Part shown: positions 24,023-38,408 of the stretch, piece by piece
Numbering within the stretch: the first letter of the stretch is position 1
Layout of the letters: each line of letters starts with the position of its first letter
Assembly (NCBI GenBank): GCA_022605955.1
Contig: JAKCOZ010000011.1
Coordinates: forward strand, 9,593,686 to 9,657,685
Direction of reading: 5' to 3'
Source of the DNA: Rallus limicola
Lineage: Eukaryota > Chordata > Aves > Gruiformes > Rallidae
Length of the DNA: 64,000 nucleotides
The notes under the pieces: generated by a model
Seen by the model: only the letters and a program-made list of their open reading frames with translations
The model's database searches: none
What the model was told of the DNA's origin: nothing
Translations under genes and position numbers: made by a program

Positions 24023-27000
24023 CTCCCATGTTAAAAAGAGAAAGAGATAAAACAAGTGATATCTGCCCAGATTCAACAATGACTTATCAGACTAAAACCA
24101 GGTAAAGTCACATAAGAAATTACTTCTAAAAAATGCTTTATTTTGTTGCATTTTTAAAGACTTGACCCTGTGGTCAAATTACTTTTCAAAGGAAGAATGT
24201 CAATGGCTAGAAAATTGCATTTTTAAGAACTTCTTTTATTCTTGATACTTTGTTTACCTTCCTATGATGCCAAGCCAAGAAAAGCCCATAGGTCTCATGA
24301 AGAAACTGATGTTAATCACTGGGAACGAAGAAGCATAAGTATGTGAGGAACTAGCTGCAAGGCTTCAGAGGCATGAACTGAGGTATCCCACAGAGGAGTT
24401 ACAGCCTGTCAATTAGCTCTAGGAATCCAGTTAGAGTAACTAGGTAGAAAAAAATCTGCAGATCCATTTACAATGAGCTGGTGTCATGGGACACTGTTAA
24501 GTTTTGATGTGTGTTGAACAAACCATGGAAAAAGAGCCCCTCTTCCATTGTCATATAGATCTAAGCGTCTTTGTTCGATTATCCAGCTAGATTAACAAGG
24601 CTGTTAATAACAAAAGACTAAAGAGCAGACTGTAGTCTGCCTTCAAGTCATCCCATAAAACATGATCTTATAACTCAGGCTGCATTTGCTGCAAATGAGT
24701 AACACAGTCAGATAGATAGTAACAAACAGTGGCTGGAAATTAGGAAATTCCCTTCCGTCATCCCAATTATTTTCCTCTTTTAATGTAATTCCATAATTTT
24801 ATTAAAATAGATGTTATTTTTTCTGGGAAATTAACATGATTCAGAAAATTGTTTAAACCTTCAAACAAGGAAAAATTATGTTGAGGAGGTAATATGTTTC
24901 CTTAATAACAGGGAGAAAATGATGCCATGCATTAGTGATGGGAATATAAATCAGTATGAGTCTCGTAACAGAGAAAAAAGACTGTTACTTGATTCTAAAC
25001 TTTCTAATTTCCACTCTGCATTGTATGTTAAATGGACCCTGATTTATATTGGCTCTGATTTACATTTGGCACTAGTCTGGCTGTGAGCCTCACAAAGAGC
25101 CTGAAACTGGGAGTAAATATATGGCTCACTGTAATTTAAGAACATTTTGAGGTCATTTTATGCTGGCAGAATGTAAGAAGATATCCAGGCTTCTGGTGTC
25201 TAGACTAACAGGGCAAAAAGGCCCTCTACAACTCTGACAGAGCAAAGATTGATGAAGAAGTGAGACAAGCAGCCACCTCACACTCACCTCCAACACTTAG
25301 CATCAGAAGAAGCATCTGAGCCAGGCAGCTAGGGCACCTGACCCCATGAACAGGAACAAAAACTACTACTGCTCAAAGCTGTGTCAGACAAAGCCAGCAT
25401 TAAATCCACCCTGGGCACAATTCAGCTGACCCTGAAGACGCTGACTGCTTCTGAGGACAAGACTGGATTTCGGAGTTGTGAAACTATTCCTAAGGCCTGG
25501 TTTCGTTTCCTACTAAGCCAGTAATATTAGTGTGACTATTAGCATCAGGACTGCCACTTACGATAGCAGTGTTGGAATCCTGCTGGACTGTGTTTATTTC
25601 TATTTTCTTATTCTGAAATAACATTTGGCCATGGCACAGGAAAAATCATATTTAAGACATATTTACTGAAGGTAGTTATATGTAAATATTACAGATTTGA
25701 TTCATACTTGACCTTGTGGATTTTTATGCAAGACAATTCTCAGGTATTGAAAATATTTAATAAATAAAGGTTGTAAATGTTCAAAAGCTGTAAACTTTTA
25801 TTCCATGGCAATTTCAATGATTTCCTTCAATTTTTAGCTCTGAGGATTGGAAAAAAAAATTTACAGAAATCTGCCAAAACATGAATAGATGCAGTCTTCC
25901 TATTCCAGGGCTATTGTTCTCTACTAGATAGCACAAAATTATTCAATCAAAACACATATTAGGTCATCTCAGATACTGAGGGGTCCTTTCAAATGAGGCC
26001 TGCCTCTCATTCTTAGGAGGAAACAGACAGCTCAGCTCTTTCCATCCATCAGTACAGAGAAAAATAATAATCAATTACAGGAATACTCTTTTAGCTTCTT
26101 CATCCTAGGTTCAACAGTATTCTTCTGAGTCTTTATATCCTTTAAAAATCGATTACAAATGTTCTGGCATATCAGGGTTACCTCAAGTAGGAAAAAACCC
26201 AAAACATATTTCAATCACAATGTTGTGACTATTTCTTCATGCTACCATATGATCAAATGTTTTTTATGAGTATCAATAAATAAGCATAATGCTAGTCAAA
26301 TACTGTGCACATGCTAATAAATAATCTGAAAAAACCCCACATTCAAATGCCACAACAGCAGCAACACTCATGTCTATGCAATAAAATATGACATATAATT
26401 CACAGCTTAAAACTATCAGCTGCATTCCTCTACTACTCACAGTCTTGTAATATCCAATTACTTTTGCAAATGCAATTGCAAAAATTTACGCAAAACAGCT
26501 TTACATGTCTGTATCCACTGCGGATTTGTTATAAATTTGCCAATCTCAAACACGTCTTTAATCTCATTAGAGTTATCTTTTCACCCAGGGAACTTTGGGA
26601 AAATTAAAAGTTTAGTTTCTTTTATGATATGGCTGCTATTACTTTGTTCCTTTTATTGGAGGATCTCAAAGCAGTTTACAAACTTTAATAAATTAAGCCA
26701 CTTATCTCATTTGTCACATAGATAAGTGTTATTATCCCTCCTTTGTAGATATGAAAAAGTGAGGTATAGTAGTCCATGAATTTATTCACAAAGGTAAGCA
26801 TCCTGTATAGCAACGCTTAGAGATTGTGACAAAAATTAAATTTCACAGAAAGCTTTGGTATTTAATATCAAACATACTTTTATCATGAATGAACATGAAA
26901 CAAAATATCAAGTTCAATTCATAATTTGGCATCTGACTAAGAAATCAAAATGTATCACCTTGAGAGAAACAACCTTTTTCTTCTTCCAAAAATATTACAG

Positions 27001-30000
27001 GAAAGAAGCCAATCCATCCTTTCTTTTCTGGGGGGAAAAAAAAAAAAAAGAGTGAAAAACAACTAAGCCAAATAACAAAGCACTCTATCTATCCAAGATG
27101 CCAGGAGATAATAAATTGCAGTTTATCTTCCAGGCCCTTAGCCAAAATGATCCAGACACTAGAAAGGTAAAAAGGGCAGCATAAATTTTTCAGCATTTAT
27201 TCATAAAAAGCTTTTACAGTTTCAGAACACTGGGAATGGAATATTGTGTGTTAAGTTACACACTCCACCTTTTCACCTCAGAAATTTCCTTTTCCAATGA
27301 AAAGCTTTCTGTAAGCTTTTCCAATATTTTTGGTTGTGTTCTAGAAAAAAGAAAGTCAGTTTTAGTTTCAAAACGTTCTGTTCACTTCAGATTCTTCTAG
27401 TGGTGTCACTGTGTTGGACAAATAGATGAAAAAGATGGGGAGCCAGAGGAAATGAGATTACACGCTTATAGTGGTCCAGACCTGGATGCTCAGAAAGTCG
27501 TCTTCTCATGGTTTTGGTGAATCTGCTGTGTTGATATTAGGAAAGCAAAAATGGCCACAGGCATCAGAGCACAAGTCATTGTACCTCATTTTTTTTACTC
27601 TGACAATGATCAAAATCAGCAAGGTGTAAGGACAGAGCAATTACAGACAATACTCTAAGCATTTGTTTCTTAGGGTTGCCTTGTGCCAGGAGTGATCTTT
27701 GCCTATATAGTAAACATTATTTAATTTATTTTCTGTGAACTCAACCTATCACCCTTTGAATCCTGTAAAATTGCAGCTCAAGGTGAAACCTTCAGGAGTT
27801 CCTGACCTCAGGAAGGATCCTGAGAAGTCATGGGTTTTTTTGGGGCTTTTTTGTTTGGTTTTTTTTTGGTTTTGTTTTTAAAGAAAAGAATAATAATTTA
27901 AAAAAAGATGCAAAAGTGTGGTTTTGTCTTGCATATCTCTTGCAGCTTCTTCACTTGGAATTCACCTGAAATATTCAGTGAGATGCATTCGACCTTAACT
28001 CAGTGGACAGAGTGGACTGCATCTCCTGGCACAGTGCGAATACGGTGAGAGACACTTACATGGAAGTTCCTTGATGAAATTGTCATGATTCACAGCTTAA
28101 GGTAGGACTTAAAATCAATTTCTTATCAGTGAGACAACTATCAACATTTAAGTATATTTGTGCATGCTCATCATTTGACAACTGGTTGCCCACAATTTTA
28201 AAAAGTAGTTGTGTTTTTTATAGCATGCTATTTTCACTTAGATGACAAATTTGGACCCTTTTAGAGACAACCCTGAATTTCTGGACCTTGGAGTACTGCA
28301 TTTTCTTTATCTTGGTTAGAGCCATGCTTTTCAAAAAAGGTATATGGCTTATTTCTATCAAGAGGACATGTATAACTTCTGATGGCAGAAGTCAATAGTT
28401 GTTTTTCACTGCCTTACATCAGCCTGAAAAAGCATGGATCTATTTTACACTTCCGTGGATAATCCTTAGGGGTCCTAGCATTTCACAGCAGGGACCACAA
28501 AGGACCATCCAGAATACATATTTTCTGCTCATGGATTTGGTTAATCTTTTCAACCACACAGAGTGAGAGCTATTTAGAGCATTCTGTGCTCCAGCCCAGT
28601 GTCTGCTCATTCAGTGCATATTGATCAGCTGTTTCTCTGTGTGAAATACCTTTGCTGGCCAAGAAGTCCCTGCCGTCATGCTGGAAGACAAGAACGTTCA
28701 GTGTAGGGCAAAGTATGAACGTTTCTGATGGCCTGATGATTAAATCTTTCTATCCACCCATTAGCACTTTGACCTTTTATTTGGTGCTTGAAGAGTCTGT
28801 CTTTTCATGCATTCAAATCTTTCCACAGATAAGCTTTCCCTGGTGGTACTCTTGATAAGATGGGAGATACATGGCTTTAGCCTGATGGATTCAGGAGAAT
28901 GAGCACCTGTATTTTCCTCTTGTTCTTTCAATGACTGGAAGGTGTCAGTAGGTTGTGCATATCTGTTTCCAAGTGTCCATATATTAATGGTCATTCCTTT
29001 GTTCTGACTTTGCTATTAATATCTTAGCTGCACACAGAAAATGAAAATATTATGTCTTGTGTTTTTATCAATGCCATTAGCATAAGAAATGTGTTCAAAA
29101 ACCACATAAAAATTCACCTTGAGTCTGTTGTACTGTTTGGTCCTGACAGCAGTGGCATTTGTGTTTCTATTCTTTCTCGACCAGAAGTTAAAGCTCTTAA
29201 CTGTGAGATTATACTGCTTAGTTTGAAAGCTTTTGCAAGCCTCTGTAGTATAATAATTTTACTTTAGAGAGCATGTAATTTTAAGTTCTTGCATAACACC
29301 ACATATTTTTATGGTATTACTAAACTTTGTAATTTTATTTCCCTGTGACAATTAAGTGCACACCAATGTTATGGAATTTTTCCCTCCATCACAGCTGAAT
29401 GAAATTGGAATGGAGTATTATATGGTGGGTTGGGAGTTCCGATCTCTGGAAATGTAAAAGGTTTTCTAGTTCCCTTGTTACGTATCCATTTCACACATAA
29501 CCAAATCCATCAATTTGTTCATTTTTCCCTTCAGTGACCTACAAGCTGTAACCAAAAAATGTAACAAAAACACATTCACTATGTATTTCTAATACATTTC
29601 CTTTCCTACACATACAGCTCATAGTGTTAAAGAAAATTATTTTTGCAGATTACATTTGTGAAAATGCATCTGTTTTAAACACTGGCTCCTTATAGAGGCC
29701 TTTCCAGGACATTAGAGTAAATATTATCTTGATGACTTGAGTTAGACACCATGTGACCTGACCTGCTGCCCAAGGTCAAACTCCAAGCCAACACAGATCT
29801 AAAAGTCAGCCTGGTGCAAAGGAAATAAGATCCTATGTATCACCACAGTATATGCAGAAAATTTTTGTACACAATTTTTTAGTGCTGAAGTATTAGTGCA
29901 TTCTAATGGAAGGTTACTCCACAGCTCTCATAACACAGCTCCTAGACACCCAGTCATAATTCCAACTCTTATAAAATGTTGTTTTTAGTAAGATTTGGTT

Positions 30001-30939
30001 TCAGTTCTTTCTCTTTTCGAAGAGACATTTACTTTTCCCCTTCTGATAAACCATTTAAAAAAAACATTTCAGTCATAATTTAACACTGTACATAATTTTT
30101 AATCTAGTGTCTCAGATAAAACAATGCAGATGAAATTCTGCATATTCATATTCTTTTTCTGAGCTGGGGTAATGTGCTGAATGACTTTTACTTACAGAAA
30201 ATAATGTAACAGTTATCTTGTCCTGTGAGGCCAACTTAATATGTTATGCTGTCAAATCACAGATACTATAGAAAGTGGTACCAAGTCATGTTTAGACATT
30301 GTTTTTCCACTCATTACCTAGCCATCACATACATTATTCAAAATAATCAATTATACTATGAAAAATAAATAAGGCTATTCCTCTGGGGTGCATTTGCACC
30401 TCCAAGCTAGCTAACGTTATACAGTCTATAACTACCATCAGAAGAAACAAAAAGAACAAAACCCCAAAAACCCAGGGAATATAAGTCTCTGGGGAAAGAC
30501 TCTGGTAAATTAATTTTAAATATGTGCTCTGCCTAAGGCTGTGATGTAAATACATACACATATACATATATATATCTATCTATATATTAGGTAATCAGTT
30601 GACTACAGTAGTTAGAGACAGCAATGTGAGTCAAAAAGTCTGGAATTGGATTCTTTTGCTGCAGTGAATATCCAGCAATGTTAAAGGGGTTATACCATCT
30701 TAGTATAAAAAAAACCCAAAACACCAGGATAAAAAGATAATCAGACTTTTAGGTTGTATTTTTAGCTCAGTTATGGTTATTATATGACCCTGAGGATGAC
30801 ATATTCTATCTGCCTACAATTGCAGAATACAGTAAATCTAATAGTAAATATAACTGCGTAAGAAATATAAGGGTGAATATTATTTGTAAAAACTTAAGCT
30901 TTCTGAATTAAATTAACATAATTCATTTACAGAAATAAT
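24023..30939. other. Nearly 7 kb of unique AT-rich sequence
   Basis: No gene or dispersed repeat is recognised. A somewhat GC-richer patch lies at 25190-25510. T/G low-complexity sequence lies at 27833-27882, an A-run at 27037-27049 and an AC/TA-rich simple repeat at 30550-30588. Open frames are all under 80 codons. Confidence 0.5.
30550..30588. repeat. TA/CA-rich simple repeat
   Basis: Alternating TACATA / CATATA / TATCTA units, AT-only apart from scattered C. Confidence 0.8.
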
Positions 30940-31975
30940 AGATGACAGAATCAGAAGGCACCTTCTGAGTCTTCAAGTCTAAACACCCCCATGTTTTTGT
31001 CAACTATGTCACATAATGTTGCTGGGATGCCTAAAACCAGGATGTTTTCCATACTGACCCTTTTTAAAGGGTGTTGCAGAATCACAGTTTATGTATGGTT
31101 AAAACCACCTCTCTGCTTACCACCCTTAATGTGGTTATTGCAAATTTATGTCTTCTTTCTCTAATATACGCGTTACATTTAACCAAATTTTAGTACACAA
31201 GTAACAATAGCAACCTTTCTTAGTCTTCCATTTTTCAAGCTAAATGGATATAACTTTCAGGTTTGAGTCATAAAATAGAGCCTTCTTCCACTTTATTATT
31301 CTTGCAGTCCTTCTTTATTCCAGATAAAGGAAGAAGTGTTTCCTCAATTCCTTTGTATGTATCTTTTGCACCTTTTGAGTCACACACTTCATTTTCACAT
31401 TATTTTGGGATCAGCTACTGTGTTCAGATATTTCTCCTCCTCACTTATTTCCAAAGGCTGGCCTCCAAGTAAAGCAGGAAATCTTGTTATTAGTGCAAAA
31501 GTGCATGACCATGCACACTGATATATTAAATTTACCTCTATTCTGGAAATTCAGTTCTCAAGGTCATTCAGTTGCTCCTGTATGATATTTTCACCCCCCA
31601 CTACACATACACTTCAACATCGTTTCAACTATGAATTTCATTAGTTCATACCTATTTCCCACAAAGACCTTAATGAAAGTATTTAATACGATTAATCCCA
31701 AGATCAGTCTTTGAAGAAACTACAAGTAACCTTTCCCCATTCTGAAATGTCCCCTTCTAATAATACCAATTTTTGTCTCTCTTGGCCAGTCTTTTAGTCA
31801 TATTACATTTTTAGTTCTAATCTCTGTATTATCCACTTAACTAGTAATTTTCTAGCTGACACCATACCAAATGATTTACTGAAAACCAGGCAGATTAGAT
31901 CTACTGTGTGTCCTTTAACTAGAAAATCAGTTATCTTATCACAGAAAGATATCAAGTCACTATGATACCATCTAT
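30940..31975 (-). mobile_element. Ancient CR1-type LINE with degenerate RT motif A
   Basis: The minus strand of 31870-31975 translates as ...DLISFCDKITDF..., then VDLICLVFSKSFGMVS. This aligns with the CR1 reverse-transcriptase segment 'LISF.DEVT...VDVIYLDFSKAFDTVS', which contains catalytic motif A. The catalytic Asp positions read V and G here, so the enzyme is dead. The plus strand of 31545-31870 follows the reversed order of the old amniote CR1 class (AGTTCTCAAGGTCATTCAGT, GTAACCTTTCCCCATTCTGA, ATGATTTACTGAAAACCAGG). 30945-30990 resembles the reversed 3' terminus. The middle (31010-31540) is poorly conserved, so one continuous element is an inference. Confidence 0.72.
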
Positions 31976-33240
31976 CTTCAGAAACATTTTTTATATTTTA
32001 ATATTTTTCCAATTGCCTTAATGTCTTTAACTATTATTACCTTAAAAATACATATAAATTCTCTTTGCACTACAGAACACAGTTTATCAGAGCAGTAGCA
32101 ATGTGACTATATTATTTTCTCCTTTGTTATGTATAGGATATTCACATTGACCCCCAAAAAGGTGTTTCAAGAAAAATATACAATGCATTACATTTTTTCC
32201 TCATTAAATTACGTAATTTCCTCATTAAATAGTTTTCTATATGAATACGTCATGTTCTTGAAATTTGCCTTGGTTAAAATTTGCCTAGGTTAAAAAGTTC
32301 TCTACGTACTGTGGAAGTGTCAAAGATGTCTTCAAAGATATATATTTACCTGCACTGAAAATTAAACAGCTGCAAATGTCCATAGCTCCTAAAAATGGCA
32401 CATGAATTCCTAAAGCACTTCAGTATTTTTCAAGGTATTACTTGGACAAAGAGAGAAGAATACTCCAGTTTTGTTAACCTGTCTTCTTCATAGATGTTGT
32501 TGTTATTTAATTAATATATATAGAAAAAAAGAAATCATCAGATGAAAGTCTTCATTACCATACAAATTAATAATGCATTTATCAAATCTTTCACCAGCTA
32601 GTGATTATTCAGCTTATGTCAGGCCATAGAACTATGACTGAAGGTATGATATGAGCCAACTTCCGTAACTGACTTTTCATTATCTTCAGGGAAATTGGCC
32701 ATCAACAGAAGGGAAATGCAGTCCCAGGAACTCACTTCCAACAAAACTAGAACAGAATTTTTGAAAAGCTTTCTCATGGTTTTTCTCCATTTTATAAATC
32801 AAGTCAGGCCTGGAATCTCATGACAATGGGTATTTATAAGTAATTTGTAAACTTTCCATCAACTATTTTAAAAAATGTATATATTTATTCACAGCAAACC
32901 TTCTAACTGAGGAGAAAAAATTACTAAAGCCCATAACTCTTTTGCCTAATGGCTAAGCTCAAATTAGCCAAATTACCTCACTGCTTCATATAAAATGGTC
33001 TCATGCTCATCCATGGACTGATTCCACAAGCTGGGGTACTTTATTACACTCTCAAAGGTACTGCATGAGAATTTTACAACCACTCAGGCCACAAAAAGAG
33101 AGAGAATACAGACACCAGAGAAGAAGAGATACCATTTCCATAAAACATCTTTGCATTTCCTTGGCATAGGAAAGCTCAAACCCAAGATTTTCCTAATCTC
33201 AGTATTCAAAATATATAGAAAAAACTAATTTTGTAGGCAT
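31976..33240. other. Unique AT-rich sequence
   Basis: Two small direct duplications lie close together: TTTCCTCATTAAAT at 32196 and 32217 (period 21), and AATTTGCCTTGGTTAA / AATTTGCCTAGGTTAA at 32262 and 32278 (period 16). No gene is recognised. Confidence 0.55.
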
Positions 33241-33279
33241 GGGGGGGGGGGGCGGGGGGGGGGGGAAGGGGAGGGGGGG
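33241..33279 (+). repeat. G-tract with strong G-quadruplex potential
   Basis: G12, C, G12, AA, G4, A, G7 within 39 bp, flanked by a purine-only stretch to about 33290. It is a homopolymer slippage product by appearance and a likely assembly or sequencing trouble spot. Confidence 0.9.
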
Positions 33280-36200
33280 AAGAGAGAAAACAAACTTTCT
33301 TATCCCTAAGTTTTATTCCTACTTCTGTCATTATTCTTTTACTTCATGTAAAACAAGAACTGTTTTCTCGTGGATATTTTCTTCTGATTTGGGCATATAA
33401 ATCTCACTTCCATTTAGATGATGGTTTTCTTAGCCTGATCCTCTTTGATCAGTAGGAGTTTTGAAAGCCTAGAAGGATCAGTTCTGTTCAAGTCTCTGTA
33501 GCCAACTTAAGCAAATTTCTCTTTCTGACAACTTTCAAAAGGCACTGACTTTTCTCCTTTCTATAAAAAGGAAAGTAAAGCACCTATTTTAGATTAATTT
33601 CCTAATTAGGAGACTTAAGATAAGAAACAAATTTGATGGACTTGGTCTTGCACTGTCTCTTAATTTTTATCTTAATGCTATGGAATATCTATCTATACAG
33701 AGGTGTGCTTCTTCCAAATAAATATATTTAGGAATTAAAACACTGAAATGCTTTGATCCAACAGGACACTTGATGGTGTGCAACACTACAAACACACAAG
33801 CCATAGCTCTGAAGTCAGTGAGATTATTTCTACAAGTGCTTCAATGGACTAGAGAGAGCATTTAAGAGCCTAGCCTTCCTATTACTGTATATTGCATTAA
33901 CCATTTGAGAATGTGTCTGGGTTTTACATTTTCTGCCTTATAAAGAGTTTTATATAAAATGTTAAATGGCCTTTTCAGCTGAAACTCTGTAGGGCTAAGA
34001 AGGCAAACCCTTCTGTGCATGCTATATTACTTCTATTAAAATGATCTGAAGTACATGTATTTCCATTGACCTGTCTGCAAGCATCTTGCTGAAAAATGTC
34101 ACAATTAGCAGCAGACTCCTGCTGAGGGTTTGATTGCAAGGTAAGGAACTAACTTTGCACCTCTGGAAGTTTGACTTTAACTGAAAATGTCTCTGTTGGT
34201 TTCAGATTATTCCCCACTGAGCATTTGTCCATATCACCACATCATCACACAATTTAGTGTGATGAACACAGCAGTTCCTATGTGAGGGAGCACAAAGGAC
34301 AGAGGGAGATACAGCCCACATCAGTCCTTAAGCAGCAAAGAGAATTACATCATCATACAGGCACTATTGCCCTGTAAAAGAAATTAAGAAATGGCAAACA
34401 GACAGGTAGATAGATGGCTAGAGACCACTGAACTGATGAACCAGTTACCATGAATTTGCAGAATGGTGTAGCAGGGTTTTCAGCAGTGCAAATGGTGTAA
34501 CTGGGAGTTACTGATGCCCTGGGAAAGTGCTAGCACCCACACTTGTAAAAAAGGTTTGCACAGCTGTACCCAGGGTGTGGGAGGGTGTTGAATTAAAGGA
34601 GGACTTTAATAATTAAGTCCAGAATTTTTTCTGGTTTAGCAAATTGCTAAGCACCTTTAGATGTTCTAAGTTCCCACATATTCTTAGTCTGCTGTAATCA
34701 TGAAGTAATGCACTTTAACCTAGTCTGTAGTCAAAATTAAGTTAAACTATTTTATCTCAAGATTTGAAAAGGTCTAATAGCATTGAGCTGTTACAAATCA
34801 GTTGAATCCTTTTAATTCACTGGGAGACACACATATCCAGCTTCCACTTGGTGTTTAGATGCCAAGTATCATTGATAAATCACCAACAGCCTAAACTCTC
34901 CAGATACTCAATTACTCAGTGGCAAAGTTTCTTAGGTGTACCTGAGCATGTACAGAACCACTGGAGTCCCTGATCTCTCACAGAAGCTGCTGGAAGTTAG
35001 GAGTTATATTAGGACAGACCCCAAGATCCTTGATGCTTATTATACCTTAGAGGTCCCCTGACTTTCTGGTGGAAGGTCAAATGTCATTAGTTACATCTAT
35101 CTTCCATTTTATATAATTCGAAACTGAAGTTCTCAGAAGTCCTTTGAAGACAACTTTCTACCATCAGGATATCTGTTGTAGATCTTTCTTAAAAAGATCC
35201 AATGAACTTCTTCCATTTTCCAGAAAACAATGGAACTAGAAGAGTCTAGTTCTTAAACTTCCTTAGCTCTGACAAGCTTTTCTTAGCCACCAACATTTAG
35301 AGATCATTTCTCGTTTTTCCTTTCTGCCCATATATTGCCCTAATGTGTATTCACTGATTCATACAAAATGAAGGGAAAAATAAGAGTATCCCTCAGATCA
35401 GTGACTACTCATTCAGATGGAGTGTTTGCTAATAGAAAGATGAGCCCAGATTGTAACTGATATGTTCTACACAAACCATGTGGCTGTGGCAACCACAACA
35501 GACTGGAAACATTGAGGTGAGGAAAGCCTGTAGAGGAGGTTGTCTGCTAATCTTTCTAGCTCAAAAATAATGAATATGCAGTTAGTCTCTGATGCTGCCA
35601 CATCCACCTTCAGATGTGTTTCTACTTGTAAATTAAAGGGCAGGAAGACCTGTTCCTTCAGTCTTGCAGATTTGTTTAGTCACTAGTGCATGCTGTGATA
35701 TAATCCTGGCGCATGTCAGCAAGAGTTCTGCTATACAGAGTTCAGGTTTGGGTGTCACTTCCACGGGACTTATCAAAGGCAGCCCGTGTGAGGTGCACCA
35801 CTTCCCAGGTAGAAAGAAGTATTGCATGTGTATGAGACTCACCAGTAGAGCTAGGAAGTGTGTCCTGGGCCGTTTTATTCTCTTGTAAAACTAGAGCATT
35901 CTCCATGCCAGCTGTGATACAGAGGTTTGAGTCCTGGCTCTGTCAGATGACATTCTGAATGATGTCTGTTGTGACTCTAACCCTTCAGTCCTGGACTCTG
36001 CCAGTGCTTTGTTTTGGGGAGTGAGGGACTAACTCAGGAATTTCCATGGGTAATGAAAAGCCTGGAAGCTTCCCACTGGCACTGGGATCATACCTTCTCC
36101 TGCCCTTGTCAGCGTCTTGCAGGATAAAAGCTGGATGTTCCCTATCACTGACATGTGCAAGAATTATAACCAGATATAGCCTGCCTGGCTGATGGCTTCA

Positions 36201-38408
36201 TGAATAATTATGGCAGATACAGCAGAGCTCTGTGCTTTGGTCTAACCTGTTCTACCAGCTTCACCTTGCCAGATTAAATTTTCCTACTAAAAAGAGCATC
36301 CTTCAGTTCATTTAAAATATTTTCAGAACAATCGGATTTTTCCTACATTAATTAGCACATGTTTTGTTTTATGAGTCTTACACAGAAAGAAGCTGGGGAA
36401 TTATTTAGCTTAAGAGAAAATATTAGAACTTGTCAAGATCTTTGCTGCTGTTGTTGTTGTCGTTGTAGTATGGTCTATTAATGCAGATGAGCAACAAATA
36501 TGCTTCTATAAATTGAATCTGACTATGGCGGCCCCAAGAATAACCCAAGGCACAAAACCAGGGAAAAAAAAAAAAAAAGAGAGACAGAAAATCTCTCTCA
36601 TTATTTTACTATAAAAATCTTAATTAGTCCCAAAGGTTTTTACTATAAAATTCAGGTAGGTAAGGCATAGAAACTTTGTCAAGCAGACTATGCAAAAAGT
36701 AGGACAGTGACACAAAAAGAGTTGCAAATGAAGCTAGACTTGTATTCTAACAAGTGAAATATTTATAAACCTACGGAGTTATCTGCCCATGGAACAGGTA
36801 GGATAGTATAAATAAATTAAACTGCAGAAATTAATACATTCTTTTAATTTAATTTATCCTTGAAAATTAATAGAATTCTACCAATCTTTGAGGCAAAAAC
36901 TGTCCATATGTTTTCTACTATATTACAGGGGAAAGATTATTAGTGTTGTAGTATGGTGGTTGCAAATTAAATCTGGAAGTTTGCAGCAATTTGAATATCA
37001 TAGGGAAATTATCTTTCCCTGTCTGTATCTTTCAGCTTCCACAGCTAGGACTTTAAAACTAGGTTTATAATATTTTCACTTCCATGAACTATTACCCACA
37101 GCTATGTTATAGCTAATCTAAAAGCTCCAGTTCTAGAAAGGCACAGAACGAATCAGTGAATGCGCAATAGCTTCTGGCACCTTATGACAAGAGAGCGGTG
37201 CTTGAATGTGACACAGGGAGAAATGTATCTTCAATTCCTGTGTTATCTCTCAACTTGACCTCTGTTTACAGTCTGTGATTAAGTGTTCAGACAGAACTGT
37301 GTTCCACTCTAAACTTGTATTTGGTGTATGTGCTGGAAAACAAAAAAAGCACTTCTCTTACTCAAGTGGTGAAAGCATCTTATTCCTGAACAGGTCTTGG
37401 TAGCTGATTTAATGTTCTCATTTACCTTGGTTATGATTCAGCATACAGTTTGACACACTAATCATATCTTCTTTAAGACCTAAAACTTGTACCCCAATAC
37501 TTGAGTGTTGTGATTATAAAATTAGTAGGTAATCTTATAAACTATTTCCTATATGTTTCTTGAGCCTGTCTCTGTAGAAAGCTAGTGGCAATTTGAGCAT
37601 GGCAAGAATGTTGGGTTTTGCGAATGACAAAGGAGTAACCCCTACCCTTTTCACAAATCACACATGGGCTCAGCTATGAGGCAGGTGCAATGTCAGGAAG
37701 TTATACATGCAAGAGAGAAAAACAAAACAAAATTGTATCCAAGGACCTTCAGTACCAGGGATAGGTCATTGCAAGCCTAGCCCTTTAAGTCTTTTTATTT
37801 CTCTATACAGTTGTGGGACGGAATGATAGAAAAAGCTGGCTTATGACTTTTTATAAAAAAAAATCCTGTTACATTGCACAGGGAAACAGGATGCACCTTA
37901 TCTTCTGGCCAACTAAACATTAGATCACATTCCCTTCTTAGTTATGGCCTTTAACCATTTCAAAAGGGACAGTGGAGGGAAACAAATATCAGGGGGAAAA
38001 AGCAATCTTTATTTATGGCAATACAGACATAAAAATTGCTTTACCCAGCTAGAATTCCAGAGATGCACAAGCATAGATCAGTAAAACAGCAGTTCCTGGT
38101 AGGTTTTGATACTAAAGAATGGACTTTTCCTCAGGCATTTTCTTCCCCATCAGCTCACAGAGCATTTTCTATTTATTCACTCTGTAGTATTCATTGATCA
38201 ATTACTCAGTTGTACTTGGCATAAGGAACAAAATAGTTCACCTGTGAATCCGAAAGCAGGCCACATGCTTGCATCCAGTCTTTGTGCTATTAAATACCCG
38301 TGCAGTGTTTTATTTTATGTAATCTACCAGATATCTCATAAGAGATAATCTGTTATTTGAAATCAGAAGTATTTATTATTTCAATTGCGCTGACTTAAAA
38401 ATAAAAGT
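33280..38408. other. About 5 kb of unique sequence
   Basis: No gene or dispersed repeat is recognised. Small features: a GCT/GTT run at 36443-36468, an A14 run near 36564-36578 and a moderately GC-richer part at 35500-36250. Two overlapping opposite-strand frames of about 70 codons at 35633-35888 have no recognised family. Confidence 0.5.

Noticed and set aside
25190..25510. GC-richer patch as a possible exon
   Set aside because: No open frame of useful length and no convincing splice sites were found.
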